A DNA stretch of 64,000 nt from Promicromonospora soli (GCF_014653785.1 NZ_BNAS01000007.1:1-64000); one strand, 5' to 3'; positions 19,562 through 29,231 are shown, counted from the stretch's first letter. Notes: generated by a model not told the origin, from the sequence alone. Translations and numbers: made by a program.

Positions 19562-21240
19562 CGGTCCTCCGAAATTCCGCCGGCTCCAGCCGACGGTTCG
19601 CTGCTGTCTGGTGAGTCCCCGAACCGCGCCTCGCTCGAACTGAAGAAGGCGCCCATCCACTCACCGGCCTCCTCGGCCGTCTGAGCGGGACGAGGAGCTT
19701 CGGTACGGAGCTCCTGGGACTTGGTCCGGTCGTCGGGCACGTCCACCTCTCCACGGCGCGATCGCCGTTGCGGAAGCGCACCCGGCTCGGGGAACTCATC
19801 ACCCTCAGGGCGGGCTCGCCCAGGGCGCAGGGGCAGCTCGCCAGGGGCCGTCACCGGGGCACCGGCCACAGGCGTCTCCTCCTCGTCGTCGACCACGTCG
19901 TCGGGCGCGCTCAGCGGCTCGACGGAAACCACGGTCGCGGCGTCGGGCGCCGCGGGAGCCGGCCACTCGTCGTCGGCGGCGGGCTTCGCGGTGGACAGCT
20001 CGGGTGCGAGCGGCGCCTCGACGACGGCGGTGGCAGTGCGGCTCGATGCCAGCGCGGCGACACCCGTGGACCGGGCGCCGGCGCTCGGCAGGTTCGCAGC
20101 CGGCGTGAGCATGCCCGACGGCACCACTGCCTCGGTGAGCTCGGCCGGAATCATGACGATGGCGCGGAGCCCGCCGTACACCGACTCGGTGACGTCCACG
20201 CGGAAGCCGTGGCGGCGAGCGTAGGTGCCGACCACTGCCAGGCCAGTCTGCGGGATCTCGCCCAGCTCGGTGATGCTGATCTCGCGCTTGCCGGAGGCGA
20301 TGTCGCGCGCCTGCTCGAGCTGCTTGAGGTCGAGGCCGACGCCGCAGTCGTCGATCTCGACGACGGCACCGCGCTGCACCTGGCGCAGCGCGACGAGCAC
20401 CTGCGTGGTGGGCGGCGAGGACTGCGTGGCGTTGGACAGCAGCTCTGCCACGAGGTGGATGAGCGGCTCGACGATGCGGGCCGAGACGGCGACGCCGGGG
20501 TCGCCCGACACCTCGACCCGGTGGAACGCTGTGATGCGGCTGGCGGCGCCCTTGACGACGTCGGGCAGCGGGAGCGGCTCGCTCCACTGCTGGCCCGGCC
20601 ACTCGCCGCACAGGGCCGCGAGGCTCTGCGCCTGGCGGGCCTGCTGGGCCGCCGCGTGGTCGACGCGCATGGAGGTCTGCAGGATGTCCGGGTCGGCGGG
20701 GTGGCGCTGCACCATGCGCGCCGCCTCCTCCTGGATGCGGTGTGCGGCCGCCTGGACCTTGCGGCTCAGGGCGACGACGGCCACCTGGACGGCGTCGCGG
20801 CGGGCTACGCGCTCCTCCTGCACCCGGGCGAGCATGGCGGCGGCCTCGTCGAGCCGGGCCTGCGCGTGGGCGTCGCCGGGGAGATGCGGCAGGGGCGGGG
20901 CCGGCTCGCTGGCGAGGAACGCGGGCAGCTGCTCCTTCGCCAGCGCGTCGAGCGCGGCCGAGGCCGCCTCGGCGCGCTCCTCGGCACGACGGTGCGCGAG
21001 GATCAGGTCGTCGTGCGCGGCAAGGTCGTCCCGCGAGGACCGCGCGGCGATCAGCGCGGCCGCCACGGCGAGCCCGACGGCGGCGATGCCGACGAGCCAG
21101 GCGGGCCACAAGGAGCTGGCGCCGGTAGCAGTGAACAGGACGGGCGCTACGAGTACGTAGGCAAGCACGCCGGCGACGCACACCCAGGGTGCAACCTGGC
21201 GCAGCCTGCTGGGCGGAGGAGAAGAAGACATCGAGCTCAC
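19558..21240 (-). CDS. cvnA: conservon sensor, histidine kinase-like (CvnA-like)
   Basis: A 560-residue membrane protein. Two N-terminal transmembrane helices (about 15-60) are followed by a coiled linker, a HATPase domain with N box ELLSNAT and G1 box DDCGVGL (about 290-400), and a long acidic Pro/Ala-rich C-terminal tail. A clear HisKA phospho-acceptor helix is not evident, as in other CvnA proteins. GTG 21240 is chosen because GGGGA lies eight bases upstream. It is the first gene of the five-gene conservon. Confidence 0.9.
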   Translation of the reverse strand: MSSMSSSPPPSRLRQVAPWVCVAGVLAYVLVAPVLFTATGASSLWPAWLVGIAAVGLAVAAALIAARSSRDDLAAHDDLILAHRRAEERAEAASAALDALAKEQLPAFLASEPAPPLPHLPGDAHAQARLDEAAAMLARVQEERVARRDAVQVAVVALSRKVQAAAHRIQEEAARMVQRHPADPDILQTSMRVDHAAAQQARQAQSLAALCGEWPGQQWSEPLPLPDVVKGAASRITAFHRVEVSGDPGVAVSARIVEPLIHLVAELLSNATQSSPPTTQVLVALRQVQRGAVVEIDDCGVGLDLKQLEQARDIASGKREISITELGEIPQTGLAVVGTYARRHGFRVDVTESVYGGLRAIVMIPAELTEAVVPSGMLTPAANLPSAGARSTGVAALASSRTATAVVEAPLAPELSTAKPAADDEWPAPAAPDAATVVSVEPLSAPDDVVDDEEETPVAGAPVTAPGELPLRPGRARPEGDEFPEPGALPQRRSRRGEVDVPDDRTKSQELRTEAPRPAQTAEEAGEWMGAFFSSSEARFGDSPDSSEPSAGAGGISEDR

Positions 21241-21552
21241 CGAGCCGATCCCCTTAATAGTTGTCTCGTCTTAAGTTCGGACGACCGGACACGGCGAATA
21301 CCGCGACCCGCTCCACGAACTCGGCTGGAGGAGGCGAACAACCCCCTGGACTGCAGTTTCTACCACAGGGCGTCCCAGGCGTGGAAGGGCAGGCCGTGGT
21401 GCGACCTGCGAAAATAAGTGCCACTGACGAATACGGAAGGCCGGAGGCCCGGTATCACCCCAAAATAGCAAAAGTCGGGCGATTCTGTTCAGGAGGCCGG
21501 CTAGTGGCCGGATGACGGCGGACGCCGCGGCGAGCCGCGTAGGGTGCTCCCC
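21241..21552. promoter_or_regulatory. divergent promoter region, conservon / S9 peptidase
   Basis: These 312 bases contain no gene I accept. On the plus strand TAGGGT (21540-21545) lies seven bases before the ATG of the S9 peptidase, the spacing of an actinobacterial leaderless promoter. Less GC-rich words (CCTTAATAGTTGTCTC near 21253, and AAAATAAG and CAAAATAGC near 21411-21471) lie in the conservon leader. No operator could be defined. Confidence 0.45.
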
Positions 21553-23784
21553 ATGAGCGTCGAGCACACCCAGACCGCCACCCGATCCGCTCTCCCGGCG
21601 ACCCCCCTCGACCCCACCGCGGCCGACCCGTTCGGCTGGCTCGAGGACGTCGAGGGCGACACCGCGCTGGACTGGGTGCGTGAGCGCAACGCGCACAGCG
21701 CGGCGGCCCTCGGCGGCCCGGCCTTCGCCGAGACCCAGCGGGCGGTGCGCGAGGTGCTCGACTCGGACGACAAGATCCCGCACGTCTCCAAGGTGGGGAG
21801 GCACTACTACAACTTCTGGCAGGACGCCGAGCACCAGCGCGGCCTGTGGCGCCGCACCACGCTCGACTCCTACCGGACCGACGACCCCGAGTGGGAGATC
21901 GTCCTCGACCTCGACGAGCTCGCGGCGCAGGAGGGCGAGAGCTGGGTCTGGCACGGCGCGAGCGTCCTGCGCCCGACGCCGGAGCAGCTCGCGGCGGGCG
22001 AGCCCCGCCGGCACGCGCTCGTCGACCTCTCGCCGGGCGGCTCCGACTCCGACGTGACGCGCGAGTTCGACCTGGTCACCAAGCAGTTCGTGCCCGAGGG
22101 CGAGGGCGGGTTCGTCCGGGCCCAGGCCAAGGGCGGGCTGGCCTGGGTCGACGCCGACACGGTCTACGTGTACACGGACTTCGGCGACGGCACGTTGACG
22201 CCGGCGGGCTACCCGCGGCAGGTGAAGCGGTGGCGGCGCGGCACTCCCCTGGCCGAGGCGACCCTCGTCTACGAGGGCACCGAGCAGGACATGTACATCA
22301 GCGCGTCCCGCTCGCACACCCCGGGCTTCGAGCGCGACCTGGTGCACCGCGCGCTGCGTTTCTACGCCAACGAGACGTACCTGGCCACGGGCGTGGGCAC
22401 GCCCGGCCAGACGCTCACGAAGATCGACGTGCCGGACTCGGCGAACGTCGGGCTGCACCGCGAGTGGATGCTGGTGCGGCTGCGCGACGACTGGGCGCTC
22501 GGTGGCACGACCTACCGCGCCGGGTCCCTGCTCGCCGCCCTGTTCGACGACTTCATGGCCGGGTCCCGCGACCTGACGGTCCTGTTCGAGCCGACGCCGA
22601 CGACATCGCTCTCGGGGACCACCTGGACGCGGAACCGCCTCGTGCTCAACGTGCTCGACGACGTGAAGAACCTCCTGTACGTGCTGACGCCGCCCGCTCC
22701 GGTGGTCGAGCCGGTCGAGACCCAGGTTTCGACAAGCTCGACCAGCGCTGGGGCAGGATCGACCAGCGAACGGGCGTGGGTCCGCTCCGAGCTACCCGTG
22801 GGCGGCGAGCTGCTCACCGTCGGCGTCGGCGCGGTGGACGTCGTCGACTCGGACGACGTCTGGGTTGTCACCACCGGGTACCTGACGCCGTCGACGCTGG
22901 CGCGCACCGGCGTCGTCGGCCCCGGCGAGGAGCCGGAGGCGCCCGAGGTGCTCAAGTCCGCGCCCTCCTACTTCGAGACCGCGGGCCTGGAGGTCCGCCA
23001 GCTGTTCACGGAGTCGGACGACGGGACGCGCGTCCCCTACTTCGTCGTCGGCCGCGCGGACCTCGTCTCCGGGGAGGCGGGCCCCGCACCCACCCTCCTG
23101 TGGGGGTACGGCGGGTTCGAGCACGCGATCCTGCCCGGGTACTCGGGCACGGTCGGGCGCGCGTGGCTGGACCGCGGCGGGGTGTACGCCGTGGCGAACA
23201 TCCGCGGTGGCGGCGAGTACGGGCCGGCCTGGCACCAGGCTGCGCTGAAGGAGCACCGGCACCGCGCGTACGAGGACTTCGCGGCCGTGGCACGCGACCT
23301 CGTCGCCCGGGGCATCACCGTGCCCGCGCAGCTCGGCATGGAGGGCCGCTCGAACGGCGGGCTGCTCGCCGGCAACATGCTGACGCAGTACCCGGAGCTG
23401 TTCGGGGCGATCATCGTGGGTGTCCCGCTGCTGGACATGAAGCGGTACTCGCACCTGCTCGCGGGGGCTTCCTGGATGGCGGAGTACGGCGACCCGGACA
23501 CCGACGACTGGGAGTTCCTCCAGAAGTTCTCGCCGTACCACCTGTTCGACGCAGCCCGGGACTACCCGCCGGTGCTGTTCACGACGTCGACCAAGGACGA
23601 CCGCGTGCACCCCGGCCACGCCCGCAAGATGGCGGCGCTCATGCTGGCCGCGGACAAGGACGTGACGTACTACGAGAACATCGAGGGCGGCCACGGAGGG
23701 GCGGCGAACAACGCACAGGCGGCGTACATGGCGGCCACGCACTGGACGTTCCTGTGGAACCGCCTGACAGACCAGACCCCATAG
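21553..23784 (+). CDS. S9 family prolyl oligopeptidase-like serine peptidase
   Basis: A 743-residue S9 peptidase: N-terminal seven-bladed propeller (about 60-480) and C-terminal alpha/beta hydrolase domain. The nucleophile lies in GMEGRSNGG (about residue 599), the Asp in KDDRVHPGH (about 684) and the His in EGGHGG (about 714). It has no signal peptide, so it probably cleaves short peptides in the cytoplasm. Residues about 384-397 are encoded by a REP-like palindrome inserted in frame in the propeller domain. The start has no ribosome site but a TAGGGT -10 box seven bases upstream, so the mRNA is probably leaderless. Confidence 0.92.
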   Translation: MSVEHTQTATRSALPATPLDPTAADPFGWLEDVEGDTALDWVRERNAHSAAALGGPAFAETQRAVREVLDSDDKIPHVSKVGRHYYNFWQDAEHQRGLWRRTTLDSYRTDDPEWEIVLDLDELAAQEGESWVWHGASVLRPTPEQLAAGEPRRHALVDLSPGGSDSDVTREFDLVTKQFVPEGEGGFVRAQAKGGLAWVDADTVYVYTDFGDGTLTPAGYPRQVKRWRRGTPLAEATLVYEGTEQDMYISASRSHTPGFERDLVHRALRFYANETYLATGVGTPGQTLTKIDVPDSANVGLHREWMLVRLRDDWALGGTTYRAGSLLAALFDDFMAGSRDLTVLFEPTPTTSLSGTTWTRNRLVLNVLDDVKNLLYVLTPPAPVVEPVETQVSTSSTSAGAGSTSERAWVRSELPVGGELLTVGVGAVDVVDSDDVWVVTTGYLTPSTLARTGVVGPGEEPEAPEVLKSAPSYFETAGLEVRQLFTESDDGTRVPYFVVGRADLVSGEAGPAPTLLWGYGGFEHAILPGYSGTVGRAWLDRGGVYAVANIRGGGEYGPAWHQAALKEHRHRAYEDFAAVARDLVARGITVPAQLGMEGRSNGGLLAGNMLTQYPELFGAIIVGVPLLDMKRYSHLLAGASWMAEYGDPDTDDWEFLQKFSPYHLFDAARDYPPVLFTTSTKDDRVHPGHARKMAALMLAADKDVTYYENIEGGHGGAANNAQAAYMAATHWTFLWNRLTDQTP
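22704..22743. repeat. REP-like palindrome inside the S9 coding sequence
   Basis: Two 19-base arms (22704-22722 and 22725-22743) around a CA loop pair at 16 of 19 positions. The words TCGACAAGCTCGACC and GGTCGAGACC resemble the short dispersed palindromes common in actinobacterial genomes. The element is translated as VEPVET and VSTSSTS in the propeller domain. Confidence 0.65.
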
Positions 23785-23800
23785 CCCCGCCCACCTTTGT

Positions 23801-23857
23801 TGTGGGCGTGATCGTTGCGCCTAAAGCGGGCACATAGTCGCAACGATCACGCCCACA
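23801..23857. terminator. 19-bp perfect inverted repeat between convergent genes
   Basis: The arms at 23801-23819 and 23839-23857 are exact reverse complements of 19 bases, with a 19-base loop. It is placed 16 bases after the S9 stop and four bases after the end of the MetE-like gene on the other strand, as for a bidirectional terminator. No U-run is present. Confidence 0.75.
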
Positions 23858-23861
23858 GCAA

Positions 23862-24899
23862 TCACGCCTCCGCGCGTTCCGCCAGGGCTTCCGCTACTCG
23901 GCCCAGGTTGGCCAGCTCCGCTCGGTGCTCGTCGGTCGAGCCGAACGACTTCCGGGGCGCGGCCAGCAGCGTCACGTCCGCCAGCTGCGCGGCGGGCAGG
24001 CCTACCCGCCGCCACGGCACCCCGACGAGGTCGGCGAGCTCGCCGAGCGCCGGCCCCGCGCACTGCGAGATCTGCGCGGGCGGCAGCCCTGCCCACAGTC
24101 CCGTGCCGCGTTCCATGGCGCGGGCGATCAGCTCCCAGGCCTGCGCGTTCCAGCCGCCCGGCCCGACTTCGGCCAGGTTCAGGCCCAGCGCGTCCGCGCC
24201 GGCGAGCACCACCGGCGGCACTCCCACCCACGTGCTCCCGAGGTGCACCACGGAGCGCGCACCCGCGTCCCGCACCGCCGCGAGCACCGGCTCCAGGCCC
24301 TCGACGATCTCCGGCCCGGCCACCGCCCGCAGCCGGGAGAACCCGGAGAACGTCGGCAGCACGCCCGCGTGCACCTGACCGAGCAGCGGCTCCGCGAGCT
24401 GCACCGTCACCTCGGCACCGGGAACCTGGGCCACGATGTCCGCCACCAGCGTGCGCAGGCCGTCGGCGAGCGCGCCGGCCAGGGCGTTGCGGGCGCCGGC
24501 GTCGGCCAGGACGCGGTCCCCGCGGGCCGACCACAGCTGGGCCGCCAGCGTCCACGGCCCCAGTACCTCCACGGTGAGCGGGCCCGCGTGGCCGTGCGCC
24601 GCGATGGCGAGCGCGCCGAGGTCCTCGCGCCAGAACGTCTCCGCCCGCCGCGCGTCGACGCCGGGGCGCTCGGTCAGCTTCCAGCCGTGCGGGCCCAGCT
24701 CGACGGGCATCTCGGTGAGCCGCGCCGCCGTCCGCCCGAGGGCGTCCGCGCCCGGACCACGCTGGGCCAGCTGCGTCAGGAACGGCACCGCGTAGACGCC
24801 GGTCGGCAGCTCCGCGAGCTCGCCCAGCGCCAGCTGCTGCGCCTCGAGCACGTCGCGCTCGCCCCCGGGCCACGGCCCGTGTCCGCTCACAGCAGTCAT
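23862..24899 (-). CDS. MetE-like (cobalamin-independent methionine synthase C-terminal fold) protein
   Basis: A 345-residue TIM-barrel protein of the UROD/MetE superfamily, corresponding to the short conserved protein found near mnmA and ligA in mycobacteria (Rv3015c position). It opens with LPTGVYAVPFLTQLAQRGP and contains LGPWTLAAQLW and VHLGSTWVGVPP. The zinc-binding His/Cys/Cys set of true MetE is not visible (only one Cys, in QCAGP), and the length is half that of MetE, so methionine synthesis is doubtful. GAGGAG lies five bases before the ATG. It follows iscS and mnmA, suggesting a link to sulfur or one-carbon metabolism. Confidence 0.75.
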   Translation of the reverse strand: MTAVSGHGPWPGGERDVLEAQQLALGELAELPTGVYAVPFLTQLAQRGPGADALGRTAARLTEMPVELGPHGWKLTERPGVDARRAETFWREDLGALAIAAHGHAGPLTVEVLGPWTLAAQLWSARGDRVLADAGARNALAGALADGLRTLVADIVAQVPGAEVTVQLAEPLLGQVHAGVLPTFSGFSRLRAVAGPEIVEGLEPVLAAVRDAGARSVVHLGSTWVGVPPVVLAGADALGLNLAEVGPGGWNAQAWELIARAMERGTGLWAGLPPAQISQCAGPALGELADLVGVPWRRVGLPAAQLADVTLLAAPRKSFGSTDEHRAELANLGRVAEALAERAEA

Positions 24900-24955
24900 C
24901 AGCTCTCCTCGTTCGGCAGGTTCAGGCGGGCCCTCACGCGTGAGATCGGTCGGTC

Positions 24956-24993
24956 GGGACCGGATCGGTCGATCAATCGACCGATCTCGTCCC
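24956..24993. repeat. hairpin between mnmA and the MetE-like gene
   Basis: GGGAC (24956-24960) with GTCCC (24989-24993) enclose an 11-bp perfect stem GATCGGTCGAT/ATCGACCGATC with a CA loop, with a 2-nt internal mismatch between the two stems. It lies within the 126-base gap after mnmA and could terminate or attenuate transcription into the MetE-like gene. Confidence 0.6.
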
Positions 24994-25025
24994 GAGGGAC
25001 CGAGGCCAGCGAGTCCGGTCGGTTG

Positions 25026-26309
25026 CTACCGCGGCGCGGGAGCCCGCCAGGCCCGGGACACCGTCGCCTGGCCCAGCACGCGCGTACCGCTGTACACCAC
25101 CACCGACTGGCCCGGCGCGACCCCGCGCAGGGGTGCCCCGGTCAGCTCGATCTCCATCGCGGGAGCGGACGGGTCCGACCCGTCAGCGGCCGACGCCGGT
25201 CGCTCGCCGTCCGGTATGCCGTCACCATACGCGCCGGCGGGCCGGGCGATTGACCGCACCCGCGCCGGGACGGGCGCCCCGTGCGCGCGGACCTGCACCT
25301 CGGCGTCGAACCACTCGTCAGCGGAGGGGACGACGGCGGCGGGGGTCTCGACAGGCTCGACCAGCGGGTTCGGCAGCGACGGGCTCGGCTCGACCGGCGG
25401 AAGCACGCCGTCGAACCACAGCGCCTTCTCCCCCGCGATCCGGTCCACGCTCAGCAGCTCGGCGGGACCGACCACCACGGTGTTCGTCGCGGGCTGCACG
25501 TCCACCACGTACCGCGCCTTGCCGTCGGCGGCCGGGCGTCCGAGGGCAAGCCCCCGGCGCTGGCCGACGGTGAACGCGTAGGCGCCGTCGTGCTCGCCCA
25601 CCACCGCGCCGGAGACGTCCACCACGGAACCCGGGCGGGAGCCCAGCCGGGACTGCAGGAACCCGCGGGTGTCGCCGTCGGCCACGAAGCAGATGTCGTA
25701 GGAGTCGGGTTTCGCGGACACCGACAGCCCGCGCCGCGCGGCCTCGGCGCGCACCTCGTCCTTGGACGCGAACCCGCCCAGCGGGAACATCGCGCGAGCG
25801 AGCCGCTCGGGCCCGGCGACGGCCAGCACGTACGACTGGTCCTTGGCGTCGTTCGGCGAGCGGTGCAGCTCGCGCACGGTGCGCCGCCCGCCGCCCGGTA
25901 GCGCGACCTCGCGGCTCTCGATCTGCGCGTAGTGGCCCGTCGCGACAGCGTCGAACCCGAGGGCCGTCGCCTTGTCGAGCAGGGCCTCGAACTTGATGTG
26001 CTCGTTGCAGCGCACGCACGGGTTGGGGGTGCGGCCGGCCTCGTACTCTGACAGGAAGTCGGCCACGACGGTGTCCTCGAACCGCTCGGACAGGTCCCAC
26101 ACGTAGTACGGGATGCCGAGCACGTCGGCGGCGCGGCGGGCGTCGCCCGCGTCCTCGATGGAGCAGCAGCCGCGCGACCCCGTGCGGAACTGGTCCCGGT
26201 TCCGGGACAGCGCCATGTGCACGCCCACGACGTCGTGCCCCGCCTCGACGGCGAGCGCGGCCGCCACCGCTGAGTCGACGCCGCCCGACATGGCGGCGAG
26301 CACCCTCAT
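25026..26309 (-). CDS. mnmA: tRNA-specific 2-thiouridylase MnmA
   Basis: A 427-residue MnmA that thiolates U34 of Lys, Glu and Gln tRNAs using sulfur from a cysteine desulfurase. Visible features are the PP-loop SGGVDS (residues 8-13), the first catalytic Cys in NPCVRCN (about 98) and the second in [10 protein letters not shown] (about 206). It is longer than usual (about 360-370) because of two insertions in the C-terminal barrel, near 310-335 and 370-395; the first carries the VEPVET repeat word. The ATG overlaps the desulfurase stop by four bases (ATGA), so sulfur donor and acceptor enzymes are coupled. Confidence 0.93.
   Translation of the reverse strand: MRVLAAMSGGVDSAVAAALAVEAGHDVVGVHMALSRNRDQFRTGSRGCCSIEDAGDARRAADVLGIPYYVWDLSERFEDTVVADFLSEYEAGRTPNPCVRCNEHIKFEALLDKATALGFDAVATGHYAQIESREVALPGGGRRTVRELHRSPNDAKDQSYVLAVAGPERLARAMFPLGGFASKDEVRAEAARRGLSVSAKPDSYDICFVADGDTRGFLQSRLGSRPGSVVDVSGAVVGEHDGAYAFTVGQRRGLALGRPAADGKARYVVDVQPATNTVVVGPAELLSVDRIAGEKALWFDGVLPPVEPSPSLPNPLVEPVETPAAVVPSADEWFDAEVQVRAHGAPVPARVRSIARPAGAYGDGIPDGERPASAADGSDPSAPAMEIELTGAPLRGVAPGQSVVVYSGTRVLGQATVSRAWRAPAPR
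25344..25362. repeat. half-copy of the REP-like palindrome inside mnmA
   Basis: This 19-base word differs at only two positions from the right arm of the palindrome in the S9 gene and, on the minus strand, encodes VEPVET. It lies in a non-conserved insertion of MnmA. Confidence 0.6.
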
Positions 26310-27592
26310 GCCATGCCGCCCATCGCCCGGCCGGACACCAGGCCTGCGGCCTGCGCCCGCGCCACTACCTGCGGCAGGGCAGCCACGAGCCGGTCGACGT
26401 CGGCCTCGGTGGACGTCGCCCCGAGCGTGAAGCGCAGGGCGCCGCGGGCCTCCGTCTCCGGGACCCCCATCGCCAGCAGCACGTGCGACGGCTGCGGCAC
26501 GCCCGCCTGGCAGGCCGACCCGGTGGACGCCTGCACGCCCGCGGAGTCCAGCAGGTACAGCAGGGAGTCCCCTTCGGCGCCCGGGAAGGTGAAGTGCGCG
26601 TTGCCGGGCAGCCGGTCGTCCGACGCCGGGTCGGCGCCGCGCAGCACCGCGGAGGGCGCGACGGCACGCACCCGGGCGACGAGGTCGTCGCGCAGGGCGG
26701 ACAGCCGGGCGGCGCGGTCGGGCACGCAGTCGACGGCGTGGCGCACGGCGACGCCGAAGGCCGCGATCGAGGCGACGTCGAGCGTCCCGGAGCGCACCCC
26801 GCGCTCCTGGCCGCCGCCGTGGATCACCGCGTCGAGCGCCAGGTCGCGCTTGGCCAGCAGGGCGCCGACGCCGACCGGGCCGCCGAGCTTGTGGCCGGTG
26901 ATGGTCATGGCGTCCACGCCGGACTCTGTGAAGTCCACCTCGGCCTGGCCCACGGCCTGCACGGCGTCGGTGTGCACGGGGATGCCGTACGGGCGCGCCG
27001 CACGCACCACGTCGCGAACGGGCTGGAGCGTGCCGACCTCGTTGTTGGCCCACATGACGCTGATCAGCGCCGTCTCGGCGGCATGGGCGGCGAGCTCGGC
27101 GCGCAGGGCGGCGAGGTCGAGCCGGCCCTCCCTGTCGACGGGCAGGAGCACTATGTCGGCGCCCGCGTGGCCCGCGAGCCAGAACGCCGGGTCGAGCACG
27201 GCGTGGTGCTCCACCGCGGAGACCAGGATCCGGGTGCGGCGCGGGTCCTGGGCGCGGCGCCCCCAGAAGATGCCCTTGATCGCCAGGTTGTCCGACTCCG
27301 TGCCGCCCGACGTGAAGATGACCTCGCTGGGCCGCGCGCCCAGCGACTTCGCGAGCGTCTCGCGCGCTTCCTCGACGGCCCGCCGCGACGTCCGGCCCGC
27401 GGAGTGCAGCGACGACGCGTTGCCGGTCCGCTGCGCCTCGGCCACGAACGCGGCGAGCGCCGCGGCCGACATCGGCGTGGTCGCGGCGTGGTCGAGGTAC
27501 GCGCCGTCGGGCTCGCGGCGCGGCTCACCGTGCGCGCCGCTCGCCGTCAGCGGCGTGCGCGCAGGGTCAGGGGGCGGGGTGGTCACGGTCAT
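26306..27592 (-). CDS. iscS: cysteine desulfurase
   Basis: A 428-residue class V aminotransferase-fold cysteine desulfurase. It has YLDHAATTP near the N-terminus, the His in AVEHHAV, the PLP Lys in TGHKLGG (about 232) and the persulfide Cys in STGSACQAG (about 357). It supplies sulfur to MnmA and probably other acceptors. There is no ribosome site at ATG 27592. A TAGACT box at 27595-27600 just upstream suggests a leaderless start at this ATG or at GTG 27586. It is the first gene of the iscS-mnmA-MetE-like unit. Confidence 0.92.
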   Translation of the reverse strand: MTVTTPPPDPARTPLTASGAHGEPRREPDGAYLDHAATTPMSAAALAAFVAEAQRTGNASSLHSAGRTSRRAVEEARETLAKSLGARPSEVIFTSGGTESDNLAIKGIFWGRRAQDPRRTRILVSAVEHHAVLDPAFWLAGHAGADIVLLPVDREGRLDLAALRAELAAHAAETALISVMWANNEVGTLQPVRDVVRAARPYGIPVHTDAVQAVGQAEVDFTESGVDAMTITGHKLGGPVGVGALLAKRDLALDAVIHGGGQERGVRSGTLDVASIAAFGVAVRHAVDCVPDRAARLSALRDDLVARVRAVAPSAVLRGADPASDDRLPGNAHFTFPGAEGDSLLYLLDSAGVQASTGSACQAGVPQPSHVLLAMGVPETEARGALRFTLGATSTEADVDRLVAALPQVVARAQAAGLVSGRAMGGMA

Positions 27593-27650
27593 CAAGTCTA
27601 CGAACGCCGCGGAGCCCCGATCGCATCCCGCGGTGTGAGCCGCGCGACGG

Positions 27651-29231
27651 TCACTCGCGGGAGAACACGTGGGAGAAGTCCATGTCCCATCGCGCCAGGT
27701 CGCCGGCGGGCAGCTGCCACACGTACTCGTTCTTGAGCTTGCCGCCGTCCGTGGCGAACGGCCCGGAGTGGTGGCCGTAGAAGGCGATGGTGGGCAGCGT
27801 GCCGTCCGGCGCGGTGAGCACACCGTTGTGGAAGTCCGCGTTACGACGGCGGAGCTCGTCGGCGACGAATGCCCGGAACCGCTCCTGCTCCAGGCCTGCC
27901 GCGGCCGTCGCGCTCTCGGTCAGCTGGAGTGCGATGTGCAGCTGCCGGTCGCCGCGCTCGTCCTCGAAGCTGATCAGCCGGTGGTTCTCGACGGCCTCCA
28001 GCAGCTCGGTGCTGCTGTGGATGACGTCGCGGAGTGCGTCGGGCCCGACGACGGCGCCGTTGTAGTCGACGGACAGGTCGGACCGCCCGTAGTGGAACAG
28101 CAGCGGGAGGTCGAGGAACTTCTCGTCGACGACGGAGTCGTGGCCGAGCTCCTTCAGGACCGGCAGGACGTCGCGCATGCGCAGCACGTGACCGCGGTCG
28201 TGGATGTTGTACCGGATGCGAGGGTTGATGTTCCTGTCCCGGGCGATGGTGACGATCAGCTCGCCGGCGTCGTTCGTCTCGATCAGGTAGTCGAACGGGT
28301 TGAACTGGAAGATCATCGGCAGCACGCCGTACTCACCGGTCCTCGTCAGTCGCTCGGACAGGCGCGGGTCACCGGCGATCGCGCGGCGCAGGGCGACGGT
28401 GAAGTCGGTCTCGATACTGAGGTTGATCTCCAGGTCGCTCGCCCCGTACGAGCCGAACGCACTGTGGGCGAAACGAAGGATGTGCGAGCGCATGTTCTCG
28501 CTGATTCCCTCGCCGCCGAACGCGGCGACTATGTCGTAGTCCTCCCAGCGCAGGCGGTCGTCCTCGAACAGGGACTTCAGGAAGGGCGGATAGCTGGTGA
28601 TGATGTAGGTGTACTCGGTCCCGAACTCCTGCATCGTGCTGATGATCTTGTCCTTGTCGGGCCCGCAGGACTTGATCATCGTGACCTCGGTGAGCGAGGC
28701 CGAGACGTTCATGCCGGTGGCCCAGGCACCGAGGGAGAACGCGTTCAGGACGAACGGCTTCTTGCGCAGGGTCGAAGCGGTGCGTGCGAAACCCACCTGA
28801 AGCAGCTGGCGGGTGGCGGCGCGTTCCTCCTGTCCGCGGACCCAGCTCGTGGGCGTCCCCGAGCTTCCCGAGGACTCGTCGACGACGACGCCGCGGCGGG
28901 GCAGCCGTCCTCCGATGCAGCGCTCGGGGATGCTCCAGCGCTTGATGTAGGACGACTTGTCCATCTCCGGGATCCCCTGGAAGGCCTCGGCGAGGGAGCC
29001 GGTGAAGCCGAGCCGCCCGTCGCGGCCGCGTTCCGCGAGGAAGGCACGGTAGGCGGGAACCTCCCGCGCCGCCAGGTCGAAGGTGCGCCACGCGCGCAGG
29101 CGGCCCAGCCACCAGCGCACCGGCTCGATGCCCGGCCCGAGGAGCAGCTTGTGGGTGTTGACGCTGCGGGTGAGCGGGCGGACGACGGCGTCCACGAGGC
29201 CCACCAGGGCGAACGCGAGGATGCGCTTCAT
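27651..29231 (-). CDS. PaaK-like adenylate-forming enzyme, unknown substrate
   Basis: A 526-residue member of the phenylacetate-CoA ligase/CapK branch of adenylate-forming enzymes. It shows the P-loop SSGSSGTP (about 120), the PaaK-type AAFGGEG segment (about 237) and a YGRSDLSVDYNG hinge (about 380). The N-terminus has a hydrophobic patch (ILAFALVGLVDAVV). Such enzymes activate a carboxylic acid with ATP; the substrate cannot be told. The ATG overlaps the stop of the nitroreductase-fold gene by four bases, so the two act as a pair. The family link is clear, the function is not. Confidence 0.75.
   Translation of the reverse strand: MKRILAFALVGLVDAVVRPLTRSVNTHKLLLGPGIEPVRWWLGRLRAWRTFDLAAREVPAYRAFLAERGRDGRLGFTGSLAEAFQGIPEMDKSSYIKRWSIPERCIGGRLPRRGVVVDESSGSSGTPTSWVRGQEERAATRQLLQVGFARTASTLRKKPFVLNAFSLGAWATGMNVSASLTEVTMIKSCGPDKDKIISTMQEFGTEYTYIITSYPPFLKSLFEDDRLRWEDYDIVAAFGGEGISENMRSHILRFAHSAFGSYGASDLEINLSIETDFTVALRRAIAGDPRLSERLTRTGEYGVLPMIFQFNPFDYLIETNDAGELIVTIARDRNINPRIRYNIHDRGHVLRMRDVLPVLKELGHDSVVDEKFLDLPLLFHYGRSDLSVDYNGAVVGPDALRDVIHSSTELLEAVENHRLISFEDERGDRQLHIALQLTESATAAAGLEQERFRAFVADELRRRNADFHNGVLTAPDGTLPTIAFYGHHSGPFATDGGKLKNEYVWQLPAGDLARWDMDFSHVFSRE

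Noticed and set aside
21261-21515. 84-codon plus-strand frame upstream of the S9 gene
   Set aside because: No ribosome site, no family resemblance, and it overlaps the likely conservon promoter.
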